A stretch of DNA of 64,000 nt, taken from positions 861,148-925,147 of the forward strand of contig NZ_CP022260.1 of the NCBI RefSeq assembly GCF_003119195.2, given 5' to 3'. Shown in pieces: positions 43,969 to 55,900 of the stretch. The notes beneath the pieces were generated by a model that was not told where the DNA came from, ran no database searches, and saw only the letters and a program-made list of their open reading frames with translations. This DNA is from Azospirillum baldaniorum (GTDB taxonomy: Bacteria > Pseudomonadota > Alphaproteobacteria > Azospirillales > Azospirillaceae). Made by a program: the position numbers and the translations under genes. Each line of letters opens with the position of its first letter. Position 1 is the stretch's first letter.

Positions 43969-46900
43969 CCTCCTCCTCCGTTTGCTGGTTGCCGGTGGCG
44001 GACGGCGCGGGGCCGGTGGTCAGGACCTCCGACTGCGCGCCGGCGCGGGTGGTGGACGGGTTGGTTCCGGCGCCCGTGGACAGAACCTCCGGCTGGGTCC
44101 CCGCACCGGTCAGGGACGGGGTCGTACCGGCCAGGGTCAGAACCTGCGGCGCGGCGTAGGCGGCCAGGGCGTTCGGCGTGAGCCCGGCGCGGGTCACCGT
44201 GCCGGTGAACAGGCTGGTGACGCCGGGGGTGCTGGGAACCGGGACAACCACCACCACGGTGGCGGCGACCCGGCTGACCTGCTCCGTCGGACCCCAGGGG
44301 GTGTTGTTGATGAAGTACGGGGCGGCCCGCAGCGGGCTGTCGATCGCGCTGGCGGCCAACGCATCCGTCTTGCCGGCCACGGTGCCGAACATCCGGGCGG
44401 ACCCGGCCTTGGGGACGGTCAGGCTCAGCACGTCGATCTTCTGCAAGGCGGTCCCGGTCTCCTGTCCGATGAGCAGCGCCCCGCCGTCGGACGCCATGGT
44501 CAGCATGGTGGCCTTGCCCTGGAGCCCCGCCATGGTGATGGGGCCGCCCGCCGCGATGGACGCTTGGCCGTCCGGCAGGGACGCCACGGCGCCCAGCGTG
44601 ATCGGGCCGGTCTTGGCCGTAATGCTGGCGGGCAGAACAATGCCCGATCCACCGGATTGGGTAAAGCCTCCCTCCGTGACAACCGTGGCATCGCGACCAA
44701 AGGTCACCGTGCCCGCCGCGTCCGTCGTGACCAGGGCCAGCGAACCCGCGCTGTTCACCGCCGCGCCGAAGGTGAAGCCGGCGCCGGTCAGGCGGAGGCC
44801 GTCCGTCCCGGTGGCGGTCAGCGCCTTGGCGAAGCGGCTCTCGCCGCCGGCCGTCTGGGTCAGCGAGCGCACGGTCACCGCGCCGTCGTAGAAGACGCCG
44901 CCCGAGGTCCGGACCGTGACGTCGCCCATCAGGCCCGACGCGCCGATGTCGCCCGCCGCCCGGATGGAGGCAGCGTTCAGCGACAGCGCGGAGCGGTTGG
45001 CGCTGTCGACGGCCCCGCCGAACACGAGGTCACCGCCGGTGCTGGTCAGCGTGCTGGCGCCGGTCACCGTCAGGGCCCCGCCGAAGCGCTGCGCCCCGGT
45101 GGTGGTGACGGTCGCGCCGTCCAGGCGGGTGCCGCCGCTGACGGCGATCTGCCGCAGGGCGCCGGTTTCGCCGAAGACCCCGGCCAGGACGGCGTCGCCG
45201 TCGACCGTCAGCCCTTGCACCCCGGCGTTGGCGGCGCTGCCGCCGTTCAGCAGGGAGACGGTCCCGCCCGTCAGGACGGTGTCGGCCCCCAGCGTCACCG
45301 CGCCGCCGAAGCTCTGCTCCGCCATGGTGGTCACCGCGCCGCCGTTCAGGGCGGCGGTGCCGGTCACCGACAGGCGGCTCAGCGCCTGGGTGCCGCCGAC
45401 CAGGCCGTTGACGACGGCGTTACCGGCGATGGTCAGCCCCTGGCCGCCGCGGGTGGCGGCGTCCAACCCGCCGGCCAGCACGACGGTGCTGCCGGTCAGG
45501 AGGGTGTCGGTCCCCAGCACCGCCCGTTCCCCGTAGATCTGGGTCCCGGTGGTGTCGACGGAGCCGCCGTTGAGGGCCAGCGTGCCCGCGACGTCGGTGG
45601 CGACCGAGGCCGCGCGGACCGACTGGGCGAAGCGGGTTTGGCCGGCGCTGTTCACCGTCAAATCGCCCAGCCGCTCCGTTCCGCCGACCGTGCCGGCGAA
45701 GACGGCGTCGCCGGTCCCGCTGGTGACGGTCAGGGCCTGCCCGCCGTCCAGCGTCCCGGCGACGGTGATACCGGTGCCGGTCAGGGCCGACGGGCTGCCG
45801 GCCAGACGGACCGCGCCGCCGTAGGTCTGCGCCCCGCTGGTGACCGCTGTGGCGCCGGCCAGCAGCGTCTCGCCGCCGACCGTCAGCGCGGCCAGCGCCT
45901 GCCGGGTGCCGAGGGTGCCGGCGAGCGCGGCGTTGCCGGCGATGGTCAGGCTCTGACGGCCCGCCTCCGCCGCGTCGATGCCGCCCGACAGCGCCACCTG
46001 GGTGCCGGTCAGGACCGTGTCGGTCCCCAGCGTCACCGCGTCGGCGTAGCTCTGCGCCCCGATGGTGTCGACGCTGCCGCCGTTCAGGATGGTGATCCCG
46101 GTGGCGTCGGTGACCAGCGAGGCCGCCTTGACCGTGTCGGCGATGGTGGTGGTGCCGCCGCCGTTGATCGTCAGCGCTCCCAGACGGCTGCCGCCGCCGA
46201 CGGCACCGCCGAGCAGGATGTCGCCGCTGCCGCTGGTCAGCGTCAGCGCCCGCCCGCCGTCGAGGGTGGAGGCGAGGACGATCCCGCCGGTGCCGGTGAT
46301 CCGGCTGTCGCCGCCGAGCGTCACCGCCTGCGCCGCCGTGAAGACCGTGCCGGCCTGATAGGCGCCGTCCAGGGTCACCGCGTCGTTGTAGGTCTGAGCG
46401 CCGCTGGTCGTCACCGACGTCACGCTGGTGGTGCCGTCGGCGTCGGTGGTCAGGCTGGCGAGCGCCGTCGTGTTGCCCACCGCCGCGCTGAACCGGGTGG
46501 CGCCGCTGCTGTTGACGGTCAGCGCCTGGGCGCCGTTCACCGTGCCGTTGAAGGTCACCGCGCCGCTGCCGGCATCGACCGTGGTGGTCCCCGCCAGCGT
46601 CACCGGGCCGGCAACGGTGAAGGCGCCGTTGCCGGTGGCGTAGGTGCCCATCAGGCTGGTTTCGCCGCCGTAGCTCTGGTCCCCCGCCGTGGTCACGTTG
46701 ACCAAGCTGGTGTAGCCCGTGCCGGTGGTCAGGCTGGCGAGCGCCGTCGTGCCGCCCACCGCCGCGTTGAACACCATCGCCCCGGTCGAGGTCGCCGTCA
46801 GCGCCTGGGCGCCATTGACCCTCCCGTTGAAGGTGATCGTGCCGTAGCCCGCGTTCACCGCCGTGGTCCCGGCCAGCGTCGTTTCACCGTTGAAGGTGAT

Positions 46901-49900
46901 CGGGCTGTCGGTCGAGCTGTAGGTGCCGTTCAGCGTCGTGGCGGCGTTGTGGGTCTGGGTGCCGCTGGTGGTGACGTTGAGGAGGCTGACCGTGGCGCCC
47001 GCGTTGGTGGTCAGGCTGGCCAGAGCCGTCGTGCCGCCCACCGCCGCGTTGAACTGCGCCGTGCCCGTCCCGGCGATGGTCAGCGCCTGGGCGCCGTTCA
47101 CCGTGCCGTTGAAGGTCACCGCGCCGCTGCCGGCATCGACCGTGGTGGTCCCCGCCAGCGTCACCGGGCCGGCAACGGTGAAGGCGCCGTTGCCGGTGGC
47201 GTAGGTGCCCATCAGGCTGGTTTCGCCGCCGTAGCTCTGGTCCCCCGCCGTGGTCACGTTGACCAAGCTGGTGTAGCCCGTGCCGGTGGTCAGGCTGGCG
47301 AGCGCCGTCGTGCCGCCCACCGCCGCGTTGAACACCATCGCCCCGGTCGAGGTCGCCGTCAGCGCCTGGGCGCCGTTCACCGTCCCGTTGAAGGTGATCG
47401 TGCCGTAGCCCGCATTCACGGCCGTGGTCCCCGCCAGCGTCGTCGCACCGTTGAAGGTGATCGCGCTGTTGGTCGAGCTGTAGGTGCCGTTCAGCGTCGT
47501 GGCGGCGTTGTGGGTCTGGGTGCCGCTGGTGGTGACGTTCAGGAAGCTGGCCGTGGCACCCGCATTGGTGATCAGGCTGGCCAGAGCCGTCGTGCCGCCC
47601 ACCGCCGCGTTGAACTGCGCCGTGCCCGTCCCGGCGATGGTCAGCGCCTGGGCGCCGTTCACCGTGCCGTTGAAGGTCGCCGTCCCGGCGTTCACCGTCG
47701 TCGCTCCGCCCAGCGTCGCCGCCTCGTTGGTCGTGACGGTGCCGCCGGTGTAGGTGCCGTCCAGCGTCACCGCGTCGTTGTAGGTCTGCGCACCCGTCGT
47801 CGTCACCGACTTCAGGCTGCTGGTGCCGGTGGCGTCGGTGATCAGGCTGGCGAGCGCCGTCGTGCCGCCCACCGCGCCGGCGAACTGCGTCGTGCCCTTG
47901 TTGTTGACCGCCAGGGCGTAGGCGCCGTCCACCGTGCCGGCGAACAGCACGCTCGCCCCGCCGTTGACCGTCGTGTCGCCGGCCAGTGTCGCCGCACCGT
48001 TGGCGGTGAAGGCGCCGGTGGTGGTCGTGTAGATGCCGTTCAGCGTGACCGCGTCGTTGTAGGTCTGCGCGCCCGTCGTCGTCACCGACTTCAGGCTGCT
48101 GGTGCCGCCGGCGTCCGTGGTCAGGCTGGCCAGAGCCGTCGTGCCGCCCACCGTGCCGGTGAACTGCGTCGTGCCCTTGCTGTTGATGACCAGGGCCTGG
48201 GCGCCGTCCACCGTGCCGGCGAACAGCACGCTCGACCCGCCATTCACCGTCGTGTCGCCGGCCAGCGTCGCCGCACCGTTGGCGGTGAAGGCGCCGGTGG
48301 TGGTCGTGTAGATGCCGTTCAGGGTGACCGCGTCGTTGTAGGTCTGGGCACCCGTGGTGGTGACGTTGCGCAGGCTGCTCGTGCCACCGGCGTCCGTGGT
48401 CAGGCTGGCGAGCGCCGTCGTGCCGCCCACCGTGCCGGTGAACTGCGTCGTGCCCTTGCTGTTGATGACCAGGGCCTGGGCGCCGTCCACCGTGCCGGCG
48501 AACAACACCGCCCCACCGTTCACCGTCGTCGCACCAGCCAGCGTCGTCGCCGCGTTGGCGGTGAAGGCGCCGCTGCCGGTGGTGTAGGTGCCGTTCAGGG
48601 TGACCGCATCGTTGTAGGTCTGGTCACCCGTGGTGGTGACGTTGCGCAGGCTGCTGGTGCCGCCGGCATCCGTCGTCAGGCTGGCGAGCGCCGTCGTGCC
48701 ACCCACCGTGCCGGTGAACTGCGTGGCGCCCTTGTTGTTGATCGCCAGGGCGTAGGCGCCATCCACCGTGCCGGCGAACAGCACGCTCGACCCGCCGTTC
48801 ACCGTCGTGTCGCCGGCCAGCGTCGTCGCGCCATTAGCGGTGAAGACACCGGTGGTGGTCGTGTAGGTGCCGTTCAGCGTCGTAGCGGCGTTGTGGGTCT
48901 GGTCACTCGTGGTGGTGACGTTCAGGAAGCTGGCCGTGGTGCCCGCGTTGGTGGTCAGGCTGGACAGAGCCGTCGTGCCGCCCACCGCCGCGTTGAACTG
49001 CGCCGTGCCCGTCCCGGCGATGGTCAGCGCCTGGGCGCCGTTCACCGTGCCGTTGAAGGTCGCCGTCCCGGCGTTCACCGTCGTCGCTCCGCCCAGCGTC
49101 GCCGCCTCGTTGGTCGTGACGGTGCCGCCGGTGTAGGTGCCGTCCAGCGTCACCGCGTCGTTGTAGGTCTGCGCACCCGTCGTCGTCACCGACTTCAGGC
49201 TGCTGGTGCCGCCGGCGTCCGTGGTCAGGCTGGCCAGAGCCGTCGTGCCGCCCACCGCGCCGGCGAACTGCGTCGTGCCCTTGTTGTTGACCGCCAGGGC
49301 GTAGGCGCCGTCCACCGTGCCAGCGAACAGCACGCTCGACCCGCCGTTCACCGTCGTGTCGCCGGCCAGCGTCGCCGCACCGTTGGCGGCGAAGTTGCCG
49401 CTGCCGGTGGTGTAGGTGCCGTTCAGCGTGACCGCGTCGTTGTAGGTCTGCGCGCCCGTCGTCGTCACCGACTTCAGGCTGCTGGTGCCGCCGGCGTCCG
49501 TGGTCAGGCTGGCCAGAGCCGTCGCGCCGCCCACCGTGCCGGTGAACTGCGTGGCGGCCTTGCTGTTGACGGCCAGGGCGTAGGCACCGTCCACCGTGCC
49601 GGCGAACAGCACGCTCGACCCGCCGTTCACCGTCGTGCCGCCGGCCAGCGTCGCCGCACCGTTGGCAGTGAAGGCACCGCTGCCGGTGGTGTAGGTGCCG
49701 TCCAACGTCACAGCGTCGTTGTAGGTCTGGGCGCCGTTGGTTGTCACCGACTTCAGGCTGCTGGAGCCGCCGGCGTCCGTGGTCAGGCTCATCAGCGCCG
49801 TCGTGCCGCCCACGGCGCCGTTGAACTGCGCCATGCCCTGATTGTTGACCGCCAGGGTGTAAGCGCCGTCCACCGTGCTCATGAACACAACGCTCGACGT

Positions 49901-52900
49901 GCCGTCCACCGTCGTATTGCCGCCCAGCGTCACCGCGCCGATGGCCGAGAAGACCGCGCCGGTGGTGTAGGTGCCATCCAGCGTCACCGTGCCGCTGTAG
50001 GTCTGGCCGCCCGTGGTCGAAACCGACTTCACGCTGGCCGTCCCGCCGGCATCGATGGTCAGGCTCGTCAACGCCGTCGTGCCGCCCACCGTACCGGTGA
50101 ACTGCGTCGCGCCGCTGCTGGTGATCACGAGTGAGTTGGCCCCGTTCACCGTGCCGCTGAACAGCACGTTTCCGCTGCCGGAGTTCACCGTGGTGCCGCC
50201 CGCCAGCGTCGTCGCGCCGGTCACCGTGAAGGCGCCGTTTCCGGTGGCGTAGGCGCCCTGGAGGCTGGTCGCGCCGGTGTAGGTCTGCGCACCCGTCGTC
50301 GTCACGGCGCGCAGGCCGATGGTCCCCGCGGTGACCGTCAGATAGGCCAGGTTGCTGGCCGCCCCGCCCAGCGTCACGCCGCCCTGCGCCGCGTTCAGGG
50401 TCGCCCCGTACCCACCGCCGTTCAGCGTGCCGGTCACCGACAGGTCGCCGCCGGTCGCGCTCACCATGCGGTTGGCGCCGGACAGGGTCAGGTTCCCGGT
50501 GACGGTCACCGACTTGCCGGACAGCGTGCCGTTCAAGGTGGTGTTGCCGGTGTAGGTCTGCGTGCCTGTGGTGGTGACGTTGCCCAGGGCGATGCTGGTG
50601 CCCTGCACCGTCACGCTGGCCCGGGTGGCGTCCGAACCGACGCTGTACACCGCCTTGGTCAAGGACACCGCACCCCCCGTGGAGATCAGGGAGATGGTGC
50701 CGCTGCCGCCGGCGTTGATGCCGGTGGTGGCGTTGCTGTCGGTGATGGCGCCGCTGGCGGTGACGGCGATGTCGCCGTCGGTGGTGGCAAGATTGCCCAG
50801 GTTGAAGCTGGTGCCGGCCAGATAGATTCCGCCCGTCCCGGTCACCATCGCCGAGATGTTGGCGATGGTGCTGGTGAAGGCGGCGCTGCTGGTCCCGATC
50901 CCGGTGTTGGAGGTCAGGTTCAGCGTGCCGCCGGTCAGGCTGGTGCCGTTGCCGGTCAGCAGGCTGCCACCCGCCGCCGACAGGTTGATGACGCCGCTCG
51001 CCCCGGCGTTGACCGTACCGACCGTCAGGTCGCCCGTCGTCGCGGTCAGGCTGACCGTGCCGACGCCGGTCACCGAGGTCGCGGTCATGCCGGTGCTGCT
51101 GGTGGCGGTGACGGTGCCGTTGGCGCCGAGGGTCGCCGCCGTCAGCGTGCCGGTGTTGTTGACGGTCAGATTCTTGCCGGAGCCGGTCAGGCTGGCGTCG
51201 ATGGTGCCGACCGTGGTGTTGAGGGTGGTGTCGCCGCCGTTGGAGCCGCTGGCGAAGGTCAGCGAGCCCGCGGTGATCGACAGCGACCGCGGCGAGGCCC
51301 CCGCGGCCACCACGTCGGTGGCGCCCTTCAGGGTCAGCGCGCCCGTGCCGAGGTTGATCGCCGCGGTCGGCAGGGTCAGCACCCCGCCGGACTGCAGCAG
51401 CAGGTTGCCGCTGGTCATCGACAGGCCGGCGCTGGCGTCCAGGTTGCCGGCCGTGCGGATGTAGGCCGACCCGCCCGACCCGAGGGTGACGAGGTTGCCG
51501 GTCAGCGTCAGGGCGGCGCTGTTGATGTTGTCGACCGAGATGACCGGCGTGGTGCCGGTGGCGGTCAGGCCGGTCAGGCTCGACACGTTCATCTTGATCG
51601 GCGTGCCGGCGCCGGTGGCGGCGTCGGTGACGGTGCCGATGCTGCCGCCGTTGGCGGTCAGGCTGGCCGAATGGCCGGTCACATGGGTGCCGTTGCCGCT
51701 GCCCAGGATGGAGCCGGCGGCGGTCAGCGCGACCGCTCCGTTGGTGGTGCTGGCCGACACCGACTGGACCGTCATCGTGCCGGCAGACTCGATTGTGACC
51801 GAACCGCTGGAGGCGGTGGCCGAGGCAACGGTGACGCCGCCGGTGGAGGCGTCGGTCAGGTAGACGCTGCCGGTGGCGCTCGCCAGGGTCAGGCTGCCGG
51901 TGGTGGTCTGGACCGACCGGCTGGAGGTGCCGATGCCCTTGCTGCCGGTCAACGAGGCCGAACCGCCGACGATCCGCGTCTCGGCGAGGCCGTCGTCATA
52001 GACGCCGCCGCCGGTGGAGCTGAGAGTGACCGCCCCGGTGCCGGCGTTGATGCTGCCGGCGATGATGTCGGCGTCCACCGCGGTGGAGGAGATCGTGATC
52101 GCACCACCGCCGGTGCTGGCGCTGACCACCTGGAGGCGGTCGCCGGCCTGCACGTCGATCTTGCCGCCGGTCGTCGCGGCATAGGCCAGCGCGGAGGCGC
52201 CGGTCGTGCTCAGATAGATGTCACCCGACCCGCCGTTCACCTGCACCTGGGCCCCGCCAACGCCGACACGGGCGGAGGAGGTGCCGATGCCGCCGGCGCC
52301 GTTCAGCGCGACGGTCTTGCCGGTGACCGCGGAGCCGCCGTTGGCGGCCAGGATCTTGCCGCCGTTGCCTGTGGCGCTCAGCGTGACCAAGCCGTTGTTG
52401 GCGCCCGCCGTCACCGTCCCGGCGGTGATGGACCCGCCGGTCGAGGTCACGGTGATGCTGTTGCCCGCCGCGTCGGTGGCGATGGCGACGTTGGTCAGCG
52501 TGATGTTGCCGCTGCCCGACACCACCACCGGACCGTTCTGGACGGCGGCCGTCAGCCCGCCCGTCAGAGACCCGGCGATGTCGAGGTAGACGCCACCCGC
52601 CCCCGTGACGTTGGTGGTCAGCGCCCCGGTGCTGGACGTCGTGACCTTGAACGCCGAGTCCGCCGTTCCGATGCCGGCCCCCGCCGTCAGCGTGGCGCTG
52701 CCGGTGCCGAGGCTCAGGCTGGAGCCGCCGTTGAGTATCCGGCCGGCCGTTGCCGTCAGGGTCAGCGCCTTGGTGCTGTCGTAGGAGAGGTTGGAGACGG
52801 TCAGGTCGCCGGCCGCCGCGATCACCGTCAGGGCGCCGCCCGTGGTGACCGAGCTGAGGTTCAGCCCCGCCGCGTTCTTCACGAACAGCCCACCGGTGCC

Positions 52901-55900
52901 GCTGCTGGCGGTCAGGCTGGACACGTTCATGCCCAGCGCCGTGGCGTTGCTGCCGATGGCGCTGCTGTTGCCCTGCTCGTTGGTCTTCTTCTGGGCGTCC
53001 AGCTTCAGGGAGCCGGCGGTGATGGTGGAACTGTTGTTCACCGCCGTGATGCTGCCGGCGGTCGCGCTGTTGCCCGTCGCCGTCAGGCTGACCGTGCTGG
53101 AGGCGCCCGTGTTCACCGTGCCGATGGCGATGGCCCCGGGCGCCTTGAAGGTGAAGTCCAGGCCGGTGCTGTCGGTCAGCGTGGTGAAGGTGGTGGTGCC
53201 GCCGCTGTCCGTGACGTTCCAGCTCAGGTTGGCCGCCGTCAGGCTCATCGTGCCGGAGGTCGACGCCCCCGTCGTGCCCGGCGTGCGGTCGATGGTCAGC
53301 TTGTCGAGGTCGAGCGTGTCGGCAATGTTGAAGGTGCCGGGCGTCTTCAGCGTCAGGTCGGTCGTCGCGACGTTCAGCGTGGAGCCCGTGTCGGCGATGC
53401 CGCCCTTGGTGGCGGACAGCTCGACGCTGCCGCCGCTCACCAGATTGCCGCTGTTGGCGCGGATGTTGCCCTCGCCGCTGGTCAGCGACACCGTCCCGGT
53501 CGTGGTGATGGTGCCGGCCGTCAGGAGGCTGGTCCCCGAGGAGCCGGTCGACAGCTTGATCGAACCGCCGCCGGTGCTCACCACCGACTGGGCGATCAGG
53601 GCCTTGCCTTCCGACACCGCGATGCTGCCGGCGGCGCTGGCGGTCAGCGTGGTGCTGGTGGAGTTGGCCTGCGTCGAGATGGCGGAGACGTTGCCGATGG
53701 ACCCGGTCGCCGTCAGGTTCACCAGATTGCTGCCGCTGATCGAACCGCTGAGGATCGAGCCGCCCTGGTTGTTGATGACCGCGTTGGCGCCGTACATGGA
53801 GATCGAGCCGAGCGCGATGTCGCCGATCGAGTTGTTCAGGGTCAGCGCACCGCCCAGGCTCATGGAGTCGATGACCGTCGAACCGTGCAGGTTGATCACG
53901 GCGCCGTTGTTGGCGTTCACCGTCAGGTTGCCGGTGGTGATGCTGATGAATTCACCCCCTTGCGCACCGACCACGTTGGAGGAGGACGTCAGGCTGGTGA
54001 CGCCGGCGTTGATCTTGAGGACCGAATGGCCGTTCCCGACGATGCCGGCGTCGGCGATCAGGGCGATCGTGCCGGTCTTGCCGACGTCAAGGCCGCCGAC
54101 GACCAGCTTGCGGTGGCTGTCGAAGGTGAAGCGCACGCCGCTGCGGTCAGTCAGCGCGGCCAGCACCGCTTGGGTGCTGCTCTCGGCACCGGTCAGCGCG
54201 ATGGCCGAGCCGGACGTGTCGACCGAGGTCAGGCTGTAATTGCGGTCGTTGATGCTGGACGAGGTGCTCTTGATCTTGAGTGTGCCGATGCGGGTGTCGG
54301 ATTCGACGTAGAGATCGCCCTTCACGTTGAAGGTCGCGGACGACGCCGACAGATGGATCTTGTTGCTGGAGGAGCCGATGCCGCCGCCGCTGCTCAGGGT
54401 CGCGGTGCCCGCGGTGATGCGGTTGGCCGGGTTGCCCGCGTTCGCCGAGGCGGCGCCCGTGATGGCGCCTGCGCTGGTCAGGTCGACGGTGCCCCAGTTC
54501 TGCGCGTTGAGCGTGCCGATGGACAACGCGTGCTGGGTGTCCAGCTTGAAGGCGAGACCGGTGGTGTCGGTCAGCTCGCTCAGCGTGGTGGTGACGCCGT
54601 CGTCCGTCATGGTGAAGACGAGCTGCGGCGCGGTGATCTGATAGGTGCCCGCACCGGTCGTCCGCGAGCTGGTCAGCGACAGCGCGGTCAGGTCCTTGCC
54701 GTTGTCCACGAAGGCGTCGGTCGCCGTGGTCAGCGCCAGCGTGTCGGCCATCGTCGCGATGTGGTTGGCGGACGACCCCGCCTGACCGATGCCGCCGGTC
54801 GCGGTGAGGGTGACCGTGCCGGCGGTCACCATCGAGCTGCCGTTGCTGAAGATGTCCTTGCCGGTGCCGGTGGTCTCGATGGTCACCTTGCGGGCGAGGC
54901 CGCTGTTGATCGTTCCCAGAGCGACGCTGTTGTCGCTCTTGAACGAGAAGTCGAGGCCGCTTGCGTCCACGACGCTGCCGAGCGTGTACTGGCTGCCGGT
55001 GTTGCTGTCGGTGAGCGCGAAGGTCAGCCCTTCCGACCGGATGTCGTAGGCGTTCTGCGCGCCGGTCGAGGCGTGCCTGACATCCAGGCTGAGGGCGTGC
55101 AGGTCGGCGCCGTTCGTCAGATAGACGTTGCGCCCGGCGATCACCTCCAGGGTCCGCGTCTCGGTCAGCAGCGGCGTGCCGGACGCCCCGATGGAGCCCC
55201 CTTCGACCGTCAGCGTCACCTTGTCCGCGCTCAGCGGCTTGGTTCCGGACTGCAGCAGCGACCCGTTGTTGGTCACCTTGATGTCCGCCGAGGAACCGGC
55301 CTTCACATCCTTCAGCGTCAGGGTGCCGGTGTTGCTGAGCGTCAGCGATCCCGTCAGATTGGCCGACAGCGTGCCGACCTGGGTGGTGAAGTAGGAGCCG
55401 CTGTTGGTGTGGCCGACGCTGGTCCCCTTCAGCGTCAGGCTGCCCGCAGTGACCGCGGCGCCGCTGCTGTTCGTGGCGCTGATGCTGGAGCTGCCGGAAT
55501 TGGCGGTCAGATCGACGGTGCCGCTGTTCCCGACGTCGATCTTGGCGATCCGCAGGGCCTTGTCGTTGCTGATGTTCAGCTTCAGACCGCTCTGGGTGAC
55601 GTTCGTCACCGTCAGGCCTTCCTGCAACGACGAATCGCTGAAGCTGGCGGTCAGGCCGGTCGAGCTGATGGAGTAGCTGTTGCTGCCGCCGCCGGACTTG
55701 TTGTGCCGGAAGTCCAGCGTCAGATCGGTCAGGGTTGTGTTGTTGCTGACCGTCACGTTGCCGCCCGACGCGATGGACAGCTTCTGGGTGCTGGTCTGCA
55801 CCTGGTTGGTGCCGCCGACGTTGCCGTTGCCGCCGGTCGCGGTCAGGGAGACCGAGCCCGCCGTGATCGTGCCCGACCCGTTGATCGACGGACCGCCGGA

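Noticed and set aside
43982..50134. Plus-strand open frame of 2,050 codons opposite the adhesin
   Set aside because: Lies wholly antisense to the repeat-rich tpsA. Its Arg/Ala/Gly-rich text mirrors the repeats, has no domain, and is a by-product of high GC and lack of stop codons.
46440..50300. 279-bp repeats as a CRISPR or mobile array
   Set aside because: Repeats encode continuous beta-helix protein text without spacers.
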